64,000 nt of DNA, taken from NCBI GenBank assembly GCA_028622995.1, contig JAJQJQ010000055.1:1178001-1242000 (forward strand). Reading direction: 5' to 3'. The DNA is from Panagrolaimus kolymaensis (Eukaryota > Nematoda > Chromadorea > Rhabditida > Panagrolaimidae). Under the pieces are notes generated by a model. The model did no database searches and was not told the origin of the DNA. It worked only from the letters and a program-made list of their open reading frames with translations. Below, piece by piece: positions 36,529 through 47,600 of the stretch (the first letter of the stretch is position 1; every line of letters begins with the position of its first letter). Made by a program: the position numbers and the translations under genes.

Positions 36529-36768
36529 CTGAAGCAAACTACAATTTTTTTCTAATTGCATTAATCGGTTTATACTTCCATCCCATAAATTAATTAATGT
36601 CTTTGAAAGTTGATTTTTTTTTTGCAAATGTAAGAAATTTCTAAATGCAACAGCGCTAAATTCATAAATCAACAACATTAAAGACAAACTTTTTACTGAT
36701 AATGATGGATTAGACTCTTTAGGGGTAATTCCAAAAAACGAATGAATTGACTTTTTAAGAATATTTTT
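36529..36768 (-). CDS. Possible internal exon of an unrecognised minus-strand gene
   Basis: An 80-codon open stretch with protein-like composition (SFFGITPKESNPSLSVK, LLIYEFSAVAFRNFLHLQ, INLWDGSINRLMQLEKN) is bounded by an AACAG acceptor and a GTAATT donor. Possible downstream pieces lie near 36393-36452 and 35827-36048. There is no ATG in a good place upstream and no family match. It may be a degenerate gene or an exon of a poorly resolved one. Confidence 0.3.
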
Positions 36769-36776
36769 CTGTTGTG

Positions 36777-37684
36777 TTCATACATGGGCACGAGCAGGCG
36801 ACAATTTTCAAAATTTGGCGCTACATAATTAGGAGCAAAGGTTATCCCCCCGTTGTATTTTTCAAAAAAAAATTTCTTAAATTTTCGGAAGTACCACATG
36901 GAATTTTTTTTTCTATTAGTTTTTCTCCAATTTTGCGCTACACAACCCAAAATCGTTGCGCTACACGCAACATAGCTGATGACAATCCTCCAAAATCCTC
37001 CGGCTTGCCCATGTATGGTTGTGTTTCAAGATGTCAACAACAATCACACCGAAAAAATGTTAAAGCGAATATTATTATTTTTTTGTTTTCACTTTCCCAA
37101 GGAATATTGATTTTGTAAGTTAAAGGAACGGTAAACAAATAATAAAATCTTGAAAAAAACATAATTATGAAATCCCTATAACTCAAACAAACGTATGTAT
37201 GTTTATTTATTTTTCCGAACAAAAAATTATGGTAAATAAAAACATAACAATAATATGATAATGATATGACGTACTTTTGCAAAAACAAAATACATATAAT
37301 CTTTTAAAATGATAATGAGCGTTAAAATCGTTTGATTTTTTTCTTGTTAGTTTACGTCAAAACGTCAAAAAAAGAGTACATGAAAATGAAAAATTTAAGC
37401 ACAAAAACCCAATGCGTAAAACAAAGCTTATCAAAATTATTTTTACAACCACCGGAAACCGCCCAATGATGAAGTATTTTGCGTAGTTGTTGCAATCTTC
37501 AAAAGTTTAAATGATGATTTTTAAGGTTATCGAATTTTGCGGCTTTTCAAAAATCTAAAGAATGAATAAAAAAACAAAAACATAAAAAGTTAATGAGAAA
37601 AGAAATTTTTCCATGATAAAACAAAGAACGTCACTTCCAAAAAATATATATAACAAGAATTTTCTTTAACATTTGATAAATATC
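36777..37684. other. AT-rich intergenic spacer
   Basis: Only short chance frames are present. Three GCGCTACA motifs occur at about 36817, 36932 and 36956. They were noted but not interpreted. Confidence 0.4.
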
Positions 37685-37818
37685 ATGGAGCTCACGGTCT
37701 CTCTGAGCATTCGGTAGGGACGTATTTTTTAAAATTAGGGATGTCGTGGGGAGTTTTATACACCAAACTATAGCTAATGGGCCACTGATTAACCATGCAA
37801 ATGTGCGCCCTGGTCATA

Positions 37819-37843
37819 CCACGAAAATAATTATTTTTCGTGG
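37819..37843. repeat. Near-perfect palindrome
   Basis: CCACGAAAATAA faces TTATTTTTCGTGG with one extra T, able to form a 12-bp hairpin. It lies inside the candidate element. Confidence 0.8.
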
Positions 37844-38945
37844 CGAGACAAAATGTCATATTTAGGAAACTAGTAGAAATTTTATAACATTGGTACCATT
37901 CGATTCGACTCGACGAGAGGATTCAGAAAATGTATGGGTTTAAGAGGTTTGAAAAGTTAGAAAAAAAGTTATAGGTTACTAAGTTATCAAAAAATAATAA
38001 AAATTAATATTTATATTTCGACATTTTTCATTATAAAATGATGAAAATATGCTTTTTTTATGCTAAATTAATAAATATGTTACTATTTTATAGCGAAATA
38101 TAAAGAATATCAATAATTTTTTTATCATTGAAATTACACCAAAATACACCAAATACACCAGATATCCACCAATATCAAAAACACTTTTTTTAAAAGGTAC
38201 TTTGAATATGTTTTTGATTAGATACTAATTTTTGATGTTTTTAAGGGTTTTTGAATTAATTCTGGCCACTAATATACTCGATTTAGCTCATATTCGATCA
38301 TTTAAAGGTAAATTTTGCCAAAAATCTTAAATAATTATCTAGTTTTTTTCCGACCGGTGGAAAATTCTAATTTATATACCAAAAAATTCAGAATCGTAAA
38401 TAGAAAAAATTGATCGAAGCTTTTTCCATTTGCCTATAAGAATTAAATATTTTTGCCTGATTAACTAAAATGCCACTTTTTGGTCATAAATCTTAAATAA
38501 TTATCTACTTTTTTTGTGAGTCTTGTAAAAAATCAACTGTAAGCTATTTTAGGTTCCTTAATAGTATAAGAAAAATATGCTCGAAGCTTTTTGTGGTTAA
38601 TCAAGTTAATTTTCGAGTTTTAGCCATGGATATGGACTAAATGCCTGAGGGCCCAAAAAGCAAGTCAAAATTCTCAACGTTGGATTTTTTGATCCAAGCG
38701 GTATAATTTTTTGAGATTCACAGGATAGGTGCGCCAAGTATTGAACTTCATCATGAAAGTTTGAAAATGGTATATAGTCAAGGTAAAAAAAATACAAAGT
38801 GAAGGATATATGATATATTTAGCCAAATATGCCCTACGGTATTGAAAATATCGTACGATAGATTTTTTGAATTATGAAGGGTAAATTTTTTTTGTCTATC
38901 GCAAAACCTTCCAAATTAATGGGGCTATAAAATGAAAGTTTGTTT

Positions 38946-39162
38946 CAGTGTGACACGCCTCAGCCTCATGAGGCGCCTCCATCGCCTCACGAGGCGCCTC
39001 TCGCCTCTGAGGCGGAGGCTGAGGCGGAGGCGATGTATCGAAAAACTAACGTATTTTTATCGCCTCCTTCGCCTCAGAGGCGCCTCTGAGGCGCCTCTAT
39101 CGCCTCACGCCTCAGAGGCGGAGGCGAGAGGCGAGGCGATAAAAAAAAAATCCGTCACACTG
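38946..39162. mobile_element. hAT-type MITE with GAGGCG repeats (217 bp)
   Basis: The element begins CAGTGTGAC and ends GTCACACTG, a 9-bp perfect terminal inverted repeat. It is flanked on both sides by the same 8 bp, GTTTGTTT (38938-38945 and 39163-39170). An 8-bp duplication and a CA-G...C-TG terminus are the marks of the hAT superfamily. The interior is packed with GAGGCG/CGCCTC units in both orientations, far more GC-rich than the surroundings. There is no transposase, so it must move by one encoded elsewhere. The 90-codon frame inside it is a by-product of the repeats. Confidence 0.88.
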
Positions 39163-39649
39163 GTTTGTTTGCTCATAATAGTTTTGCTGAATCCCGAGTT
39201 ATGAGGTGAAATATGTGAAAAACAGCCATTTTTGGGTATTTCTTTTTTTGAGCTGCACATGCCAGGAATGACTCCATATGCATGTTTTATCTCATTTTTC
39301 ATGATTTTCAAGCTATTTTTCACCAGAAAATCATAGGGCCGCGGCTACCGAACAATTTTCCATCACCGAAGAGACCGTGAGCTACCATTTTGAGCAACAA
39401 AAGGCAAAAAAAAAATTATTAAAAAGCTGCAATAAAATCAATAATAATGGGATTTAAAAATCTCAATAAAATTTGTAAAAATGTTTTTAAAAAAAGCACT
39501 TTACTTTTCGTCGTTTTTCGAAAATGTCTTTAATTTATTTAAAAGTTTATTTTAAAGCTATTCATCAAACATATGCAACTAATATTTACAAACAAAAAAA
39601 TAAAAAAACAATATATTTAAAGGCCATAAAAAGTTTTAAACAAATTTTT

Positions 39650-42600
39650 TTATTGCTCTTGAGATTCCTGAATTAAAAAATTTTGTATTTGTTTTACAGC
39701 GACTTTTTCGATCCATGAATATTTCCTTCTGACATAATCAATATGAATATGTAAATTTATTGGCCATTCTGGAATTAATTGTACAACAGCTTCTAATTCT
39801 TCCGTTCCACGAACAGAGTGTAATAAAAGTTGCGCAATTCGATCTGATTTACCCGTATTCACTGCAAAAAGCAATTGCCTTTCATGAAGGCTTAAACCCG
39901 AAATGCCACGCCAAAATATTTCACGAAATTTACGATTATATTGAATTGAATAACTCGTCTGAAAAAATAATTATCACAATTATAGTGACTTTTAAAAAAT
40001 TAGGTGTTTGTTTTGAAAAAAATTAATAGGCTGTTTTTTAGAAAAAACGTTACCTGAAGAACTGTAGCATAAACCGCTGCATTTCTGGATTTTACTATTC
40101 GATTTACAGCTTCTTCAATTAATGTTTCATCCCTAACACAAGTTGCAAGTTGAAGGACAATGGGCCATTGATAAGTTTTTTGTCTCAGCAATCCTGCAAG
40201 TAATGTTATTTCTTTGGGCCCACTTTGAGTGAATAAATGATGACAAATGGCTGTTATTTGTTGGTGGTGTTCTGCACTCAAAGCAGACGGATATACAAGC
40301 CATTGCTCAACCTGCAAATTTTTAAAGTAATACTTAATTTTTGCAAAAAATGATTCATTTCGAGACCCAAACCTGTTGATTTTGTTGACAACTTCCAAAA
40401 TTTGCTATACACCTTAGTTGGTAAAGTTTCGTTAATCTTTGAGGACTTAGAAGCCAAACTGCAGCGATTTCAGGATCGCCACTAATTTTTTCTAACATTT
40501 TATCAAATTGTTGTATCACTGGAGCAAAATAAACAAGCAATGGACCATTGGCTGTCGTGGCAGAATAAAGATCTATTATGGCATGAACTGCATCTAATCC
40601 AATTAATAGCACACCGAGATCAGTTTCTTCGCTGAGATATCGTAGAAGTTTTATATACAAATATGGCACTCCTGATTGTTTGAGATAGGTTTGGGAATCA
40701 ACTATTAATTGGCCTCGAGACATGGTAGCAATTTCTTTAGGGTTTTTATGAAGCTAAAATATTTCTTTTTAAGACGCCTCTAAAATTTGTGGCACTTACT
40801 TGGTCAATAAGCATTTTCCAATTATCTAAATCATAATTAACTTTAAATGGATAAATCCAATGTGGATTAGCCAAAATATATTGATTTGACTCCAATTCAG
40901 CATCAATAAAGCGAATTGATTCATTATGAACCCAAAATTGTCTCACTGTTTTACCCATCGAAGAATCAGCCGAACCAAACCAATAACTAAATGGAATGGA
41001 CCAGGTTGTTGGAGATGAATGAATTCGGCGTCGATTTTGTTTTCGATAAAAATCTGATTCAATATTAAATAATTCTTCTGATGCCGAAGATGAAGATTTT
41101 AGTTTTTGTTTGGTACTTAATTTTCTTTCTGATTTTAGCATAGCTGTGGCAGATAGTTGACGTAAATTAGAAAAGAGTGGAAGTTTATTTGCTTTTTTAA
41201 ATTCCTGTAAAATGCTTTCTTCATTTTTTGGGACAGTGGCAGCGCTTGATTTCGTTGAAGTATTTTTCATTTTCTTTCGAGTTCCTTTTTTAATATATTT
41301 TTGATTCATTTTTTTCTTTGATCCACTTGGATGTTCAATGATTATTTCTGTTAACAGCGGAGTTGGCGTGGTTGTGATGGTAACAGTTTCTGTTGATGAA
41401 GGCGAATAAAAATAACTATCATCAAATAATGTTTCCTCTGTAGATACAGCACTTATCGTCTCTCGTGAATTTGATTTTTTGAGATCTAATGTTTCAAAAA
41501 AATTTTTTGAAGCCATATTTCCATTCATTGCAGCATTGGCAATATCTTCACTTTCTAAATCAAGTTTATCTTGAATTTCATCACCTTTATCAATTTCAAT
41601 CAAAGAATCATCAAATTCTGTTTCAATCGATCTTTTGCTTTTGGGCGAATTACTTAATAATCGAGGGTCTTCGAGCTTGAAATTAATATCATTCAAATAT
41701 ATTATGTAACGATTTTGATCGCTGACTCGTTGTGTTATTCGAATTGTATGATCTTCATAATTTCGACTAAAATAAACGAAACTTAGAACTTTTATGGTCA
41801 AAAAAAAGAATAAAGATAATTACCTAATAATTATTTCTGGCATTCCTTCATTTAATAACCACGATTCCATAACATCACCAAGTTTTTCATTTTCTGCTCC
41901 ATGTTCTGCATAAGTTGGCAAACTTTTCCATAAACTATCTTTGGTCACAGATTTGTATTCATTTTTCTTTAGGTATCTAAAAGTGGTTTTTTCTTTTATT
42001 CGAACCAGACTTATTTTACAGAATAAAATTATTTTCAGTTTTAAAATATTTAAAGAAAAAATTTTTTTAATTATGAGCCAAAAGCAATTTATTTTTCATT
42101 CCATAAAAAAAAAATACCTTGTTATTCCTGCTTTAAAATCGAAAGCACCCAATAAATCTTTTATCATTTTAACCACCACTGCTCCTTTGGTATATAATTG
42201 CAAGCCATCAAACATGTTATCAATATCTCCCACTGTTTCTAATTGCCTAACCAATGGAGTCCGAGAAATTGAAGTTTGCCGATCCAGCAGTTCAATTAAT
42301 CGAATATAATATTCATTATCCGTTAAATGAGGATGGTCGTCATTTAAAAAATCATAAACAAAATAACTTGCAAAACCTTCATTAAGCCAAAGATCGGGCC
42401 AATCATACATGGTTACAAGATTTCCAAACCATTGATGAATGATTTCATGAGTAATAATTTTTTCTATTTTATATTGCTCAAATATTCCATCAACTGTGAT
42501 ATTTCGCTCTGAAATGGGTAAAGTTTATTATTTAGAAAAGAGAGTCTTCGAGACATACCTTCGATGAAAGTCGATGGCATTAAAATGGCATTTTCCTCAA

Positions 42601-44689
42601 AAACCACCAAACCCCAGTTTTCCATCCCACTGACAGGGAAGTTTTTAGCAGCGACAAAATCCATTTTTGCCATGGGATATAACACTCCAAATTCCTCTTC
42701 AATTTTATCAAACATTACTGGAGAAAAATTTGCTGCAAAATGAACGGATGCAATATTTTCTTTTGGCAACCATAAAGTTAAAGGCATATTTCGATTTGTT
42801 CGCATTTCAAGTGGCTCATAATCGCCTGAAAATCAAAAATATTTATAAAAACAATATAAAAAAATTAATAAACATACCAACGACAAAAGCTAATAAATAA
42901 ATAGACATTTTATGGGTGGCTTGATAATGGGTTGTCACAACAGTTTCATTTTGTTGTTCTTGCTGCTGGGCTTCTTTTCCCATGGTTTGTTGAGGCATAT
43001 TTGTTAAAACAGTTACATTTCTTGGATGTTTGATAGAAATATTAAAAGTTGTTTTTGCTCTTGGCTCATCCCAGCAAGGTAAAAAAGTTCTTGCAAAAGT
43101 CGGCTCAAATTTAGTTGTGAAACCTGTGACAATTTCCGATGAACTATTCGGAATTCTCGTTTTTACGCAGTGAGCCCCTTCAAAAGCTGATTGACAAATT
43201 CTTGTTCGGAATTCCATTTCCAATGTGTACCAAGTTACTTTTAGTCTTTGCTTTAATTGGACTCGAACTAAATCCCGCTTAAATTGCCTTTTCACGGAGC
43301 GTATTCCCGCTGGTTGTCCATCATGCCTTATTCGAAGTTTATGAATAAATATATTCGAAGCAGCATGAAAAACTATTTCATCATCGGTGGAATTTCCAAA
43401 AGATTCAAATAAAATTGATACATTTCCATAAATGTGTTCACCTGTAGAATATTCAGTAAAATCAAGCTAATAATTGATGGATTAATTAAGGTCAAAAGAT
43501 TCGCGGTAAGACTCACATTTAAATCATAATGCACCGGTAAAACATTTTTAGGTAAAGTAATAATTGGATCTTCAGGAAATCTTAAAGCTTCAGATCGATG
43601 AAATGCTGGACCATAATCTTCTGAGAATGTAGGAGGATAAACATCGGAAACCGTCAAATTTTTATGAACTATTCTTGAAAGTTCTAACTAAAAACCAAAG
43701 AAAACGATTTAGTAAAAAATTAAAAAATTGAAATTGTTTTTCACACAGTGTTTGGTGTTGATGAAATTGATGTTAAATTTGTTATTAATTCTTTTACATG
43801 TGAATTATCATCTAATGTTAATGGTGGTTGTATAGGACGTGATTGAGTGTTGCTACCAGGAAAAAGAAAAGCTTTTGCAACATTTGTTAAATTTGAAAGT
43901 GATGACTAAAGAAAAAAGTAAAGTTAAAATAAAAAATGTTAGCAAAAAAATTAAAGCAAGCGAAACCAAATAAAAAACTTTAAAATAAAAAAAATGTAAA
44001 ATATTGTAACAAACAACGAACCCCGTTTGGTGATATTTTATTTATATACCCATCTGAAGCCCAATGGCCAATAAAAAGTGCAAAAATTAAAGCAAATATA
44101 AATACAGCTGTTATTAATAAACATAATACACAATTTCTCGTTGAATTTGAACGCTGCCTCCTACGTCGATTATTATTACTTCGTATGAAAAGGGTTTCGG
44201 TTTCTGAAAAAGTAGTTTCGAAGTAGCAAATTTTTGATTTAAAAAATTTAAACTTTTGATATTTTTGTTCGTCGAAAAATACTTACCATCTTTGGGTAAA
44301 ATTCCACCACGAAAAGAATGAGGCCCTCTTCCATTTCCATTTCCATTATTACCATTCCTTAATAAACTTTGAGTGCAATGTCCATTATGCTTTTTTCCAT
44401 TTCCATTAGAAGCGGCAGAATGATTCAAAGGCAAAGTAAAGGAATGACGCTCTGTGGCAGTTAAAGTTTCAAATTCTTCAATCACTTCAGGACTTGATGA
44501 ATTTCGATTATTTTGATATCCTCCATCTGGACAAATTCCCGAATCATAATGAGAATATGTGCTCAAATTCATTTCATTATTATTTAAAGCTTTTTTCTTC
44601 TTTTTAAATGAATGATGGTGTATCGTTGTTTCATCAATGGATAAATTTGACAAATTACTGGGCCTTGACAAAATTTCACTATCATACAT
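39650..44689 (-). CDS. Membrane M1 zinc aminopeptidase with large insertion (1409 aa)
   Basis: Twelve minus-strand exons (44287-44689, 44022-44203, 43747-43905, 43517-43687, 42878-43466, 42559-42825, 42118-42508, 41824-41976, 40800-41766, 40373-40753, 40054-40311, 39650-39958) join in phase to 1409 residues. An N-terminal cytosolic tail of ~158 residues precedes one membrane helix (about 159-180), giving type II topology. The catalytic part has SGMENWG (GMEN at 568-571, substrate site), HEIIH at 611-615 and Glu634 in LNEGF as zinc ligands, and the YTKGA tyrosine motif. Residues ~805-1045 are a Ser/Thr/Lys-rich insertion with no relative in usual M1 enzymes (about 900-1000 residues); the C-terminal helical domain resumes after it. 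It should trim N-terminal residues from extracellular peptides; substrate unknown. Confidence 0.93.
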
Positions 44690-47600
44690 TTTTTTAAACA
44701 AAAAATAAAGAATAGCAGCCGATTTTAATAAAATAGAAACAAACTATCGAAAAGTAAAATCTTCGTCCATAATAATTTTATTTTTCATTCTTTTTTGGAA
44801 TTTTTTACTAAAAGTAGAAAATATTTTTAAGTAATGTGAAAGTAAAAAGTTAAAAAAAATTGTTGTCCACGAAAAATAAAATAAAAATGACAGAAGGATT
44901 ACTGCCTCGATTTTTGACAAAAGAAAAAAATAAAAGCAAAGTTATTCTTTTCTCTTTTTTTCGAACGTGGATGAAGGAACTGCCGCGGTTGCCCCCAAAG
45001 CCATTGTTGGAAGGAAGAGTTAATGAGACGGAAGTAATTGCTACTTATGAGAGGTCAATCAAGACAAAAAAAAGTCAGGGCCACAGTTTTAAAACAAAAA
45101 CAAAGAAGAAAAAAACATCAAAAAAGGATGAGTAAAGAAGTTGATCCTACCCGTGCCAATTAGCCCAGCATGAGTACGTCGCCACAGAGTTACTATTTTC
45201 ATTTTTTGTGGTGGAAAATAGTGAAGTAAAAAAAGTATAGTAAATTAAGCGGTGTGGCAGTGGCGAGGGTTAGAAAGTAAAATATGTATAAACAGTTGCT
45301 CACACGCTTACTCGAAAAAAATGGAGAAGTACGATGATCGAAAAATATGAGTATCCACTTTAATGGGATTAAGCCGCCGCTTGAGAAAAAAAAGTGAAAA
45401 AAAAATCAACAAATAATAACAGAAGGGCAAAAAAGCAATAAAATGACTTTGATGTGCTTGTTTGTTTAAGAGGTATCTAAAAAAATATGAAAAACGAAAT
45501 GATTTATTAAAAATAAAAAAAAGACGAAAACTCTTATTTACATATGAGCAACGGCAGAGGAGTTCCGTTTCAGCGAAAAAAATATGTGTGCCAATTTGTT
45601 TTTCTTAAACCAAATCAAAAAAACAATTCGTGCATAATTATCATCGTTGCTTTTTTTAAAACATTTCAATAAAAAAAATCAAAGCGGAGTTAAAAATAAT
45701 CGAATTAATATGTTTTTCTCTAAAATAATCCTCAAAATAAACAAATAAAAGATTATGTATACATGAATTTTGTTTTCTCATATTCTGAAGAAGAAGAAAA
45801 ACGGCTGCTGCCATGCTTTCTTTCAAATAAAAAAAAGCAGAAGTATTCATATTTTTATTGAATTTTTTGTTTTTTTAATGTTCTGCTGCCGAGGGTCGTT
45901 AAAAAAGTTTTAGAACATTATGTTCGTCAAAAAAAAAGCAGAGCAATAACGACGACCATTATTTTTTTTAGCAAGAATCATTTCAGAAAATAGAACATAA
46001 TTTTTTAAAGATCATCTGTAAAAATTTCTAATCATAGAAAAGCGAAAACGAGTGAAATTTTTTCACTTTTCCCCGATTGTTTTATTATTTCTTCTTGTAG
46101 TCAAAAAATAACAGTAAAAAAAGTTAGTAACAATTTTGTCATTTTTTAACATCAAAATAACTTGAATAAAAATACCTTTAAGAAGTAAAAATAATGGCGG
46201 AAACATTAATAACCATAAAAAAATACAAGTTTATTTTTTAATTGTTGCCGCAAACAAAAAAATGGTACTCCAAAAATAAAGTATGTTGTTCAAAAACAGC
46301 GATTATAAAATAAACTTGACGCATGCTTTGGAAAATAACAAACTTCAAAACTTCATCCATCCATCGTTTTCTTCTTCTTTTTTTAAGGTCGGTGGAGAAC
46401 CGATTAGCTCAATTTTCAAGTAAATACAACAGTTAGTTCGTTGCGCAAAGAGAAAATAAGAAAAGAAAAAATTCCGCAAAAATGTTGTCGTCCTGAAAAA
46501 TAAAACAACAACGTTCCAATTTTGGCTCTATTAAAAGTTTTCTTTTCTCTTTCGTTTCTGTCGTCGCTAATAAAGAAGGAAGAAAAGTTTTACTCAAATA
46601 AATAAAATAAACGTTTTCTTAATCGGTGATGTTACTTTTTTATTTAGGGGCAAATAATAAAACAAAAAAATTGTTTCAGAAAAAAATTAAGTTTTTGAAA
46701 TTCGAAAAAAAGCTTAAAGCATATTTGATACTAAATAGCATGATAGTTAAGTATCAAGTAAAAAAATGACCATCTACAAGAGAGCCAAAAATTTGTATGT
46801 TTCTGTTTTCTTCCCAACACACTTTTTTATTTGTTTAAAAAAAGAGATTATCGGAAAGCAAAACAAATACGCGCACTTTTGGATTTATTAATCGTTTTTA
46901 AATACCCTTCTTCTGCCTGACCATGGTCACTCAATCAAAATAAAAATAAAAACATGATACATTTTGAAACAAAAGCAACCTTCTCTAAGTAGCTTTTTTT
47001 CTTGGGAGTCAAAAAATTCTAAGGTTCAAGACCAAAAAGAAAAAAAAAGAAACGAAAAGGAAACCTTTTTTTTCTCTTGCTTTGACAACAAAAACAAAAC
47101 TCATTCATTCAATAACAAACATGCGTGTCCAAAACGATGAAAACGGAAAGATAACTAACGATAATATGATGTGACAGGACGCGAGAAAAGGAAATAATGC
47201 TACTAACAACAAAAAGGTTTGATGGTGCACTTGACCGCTTGAAAATAAAATGAAAAAATGATCGGCCTTTACAAAAAGAAAAAAAGATAATAAAAAGAAA
47301 AAGTTATTTATTATCTTTCCCAATTTCTCTGATACATATATATTTACATAATTTTTTTTGTTGATTGAAAAAATGAGAAAAGTTCCCGCGTTTCCAATAA
47401 CCATGATATGGGAAAAGAAGGATAAAATGGAGATGTCCGAAAAAAGTTAAAAAGCTGTCACTAACAAACTTGTATGAAAAAAAAGGGATGAGCAAAGCCG
47501 CTAAGTGGACGGTGTCCACTCTCTTTTTTATAAAAGTGAGGAAAAGAGCCCTAAGGCGTTAATGCCAATTTTGTAAGGAGAGACAGAAGAGAGACATTGC

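Larger units (their letters stand above)
37685..39388. mobile_element. Candidate non-autonomous element with imperfect terminal inverted repeats
   Basis: ATGGAGCTCACGGTCTCT at 37685-37702 is matched in reverse by the complement at 39370-39388 (one inserted base). A second shared block, TTCGGTAG, lies about 8-17 nt further in on each side. The interior is non-coding, holds a hairpin at 37819-37843 and a repeated phrase AAATCTTAAATAATTATCTA (38323 and 38485), and is interrupted by a 217-bp hAT-type MITE. No clear target duplication was found, so the class is unknown. Confidence 0.55.

Noticed and set aside
38932..39204. 90-codon Arg/Leu-rich frame
   Set aside because: It is created by the GAGGCG repeats of the MITE and has no independent coding support.
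44860..45135. 91-codon plus-strand frame upstream of the aminopeptidase
   Set aside because: Lys-rich tail, no domain and no introns; it lies in the divergent promoter region and is likely chance.
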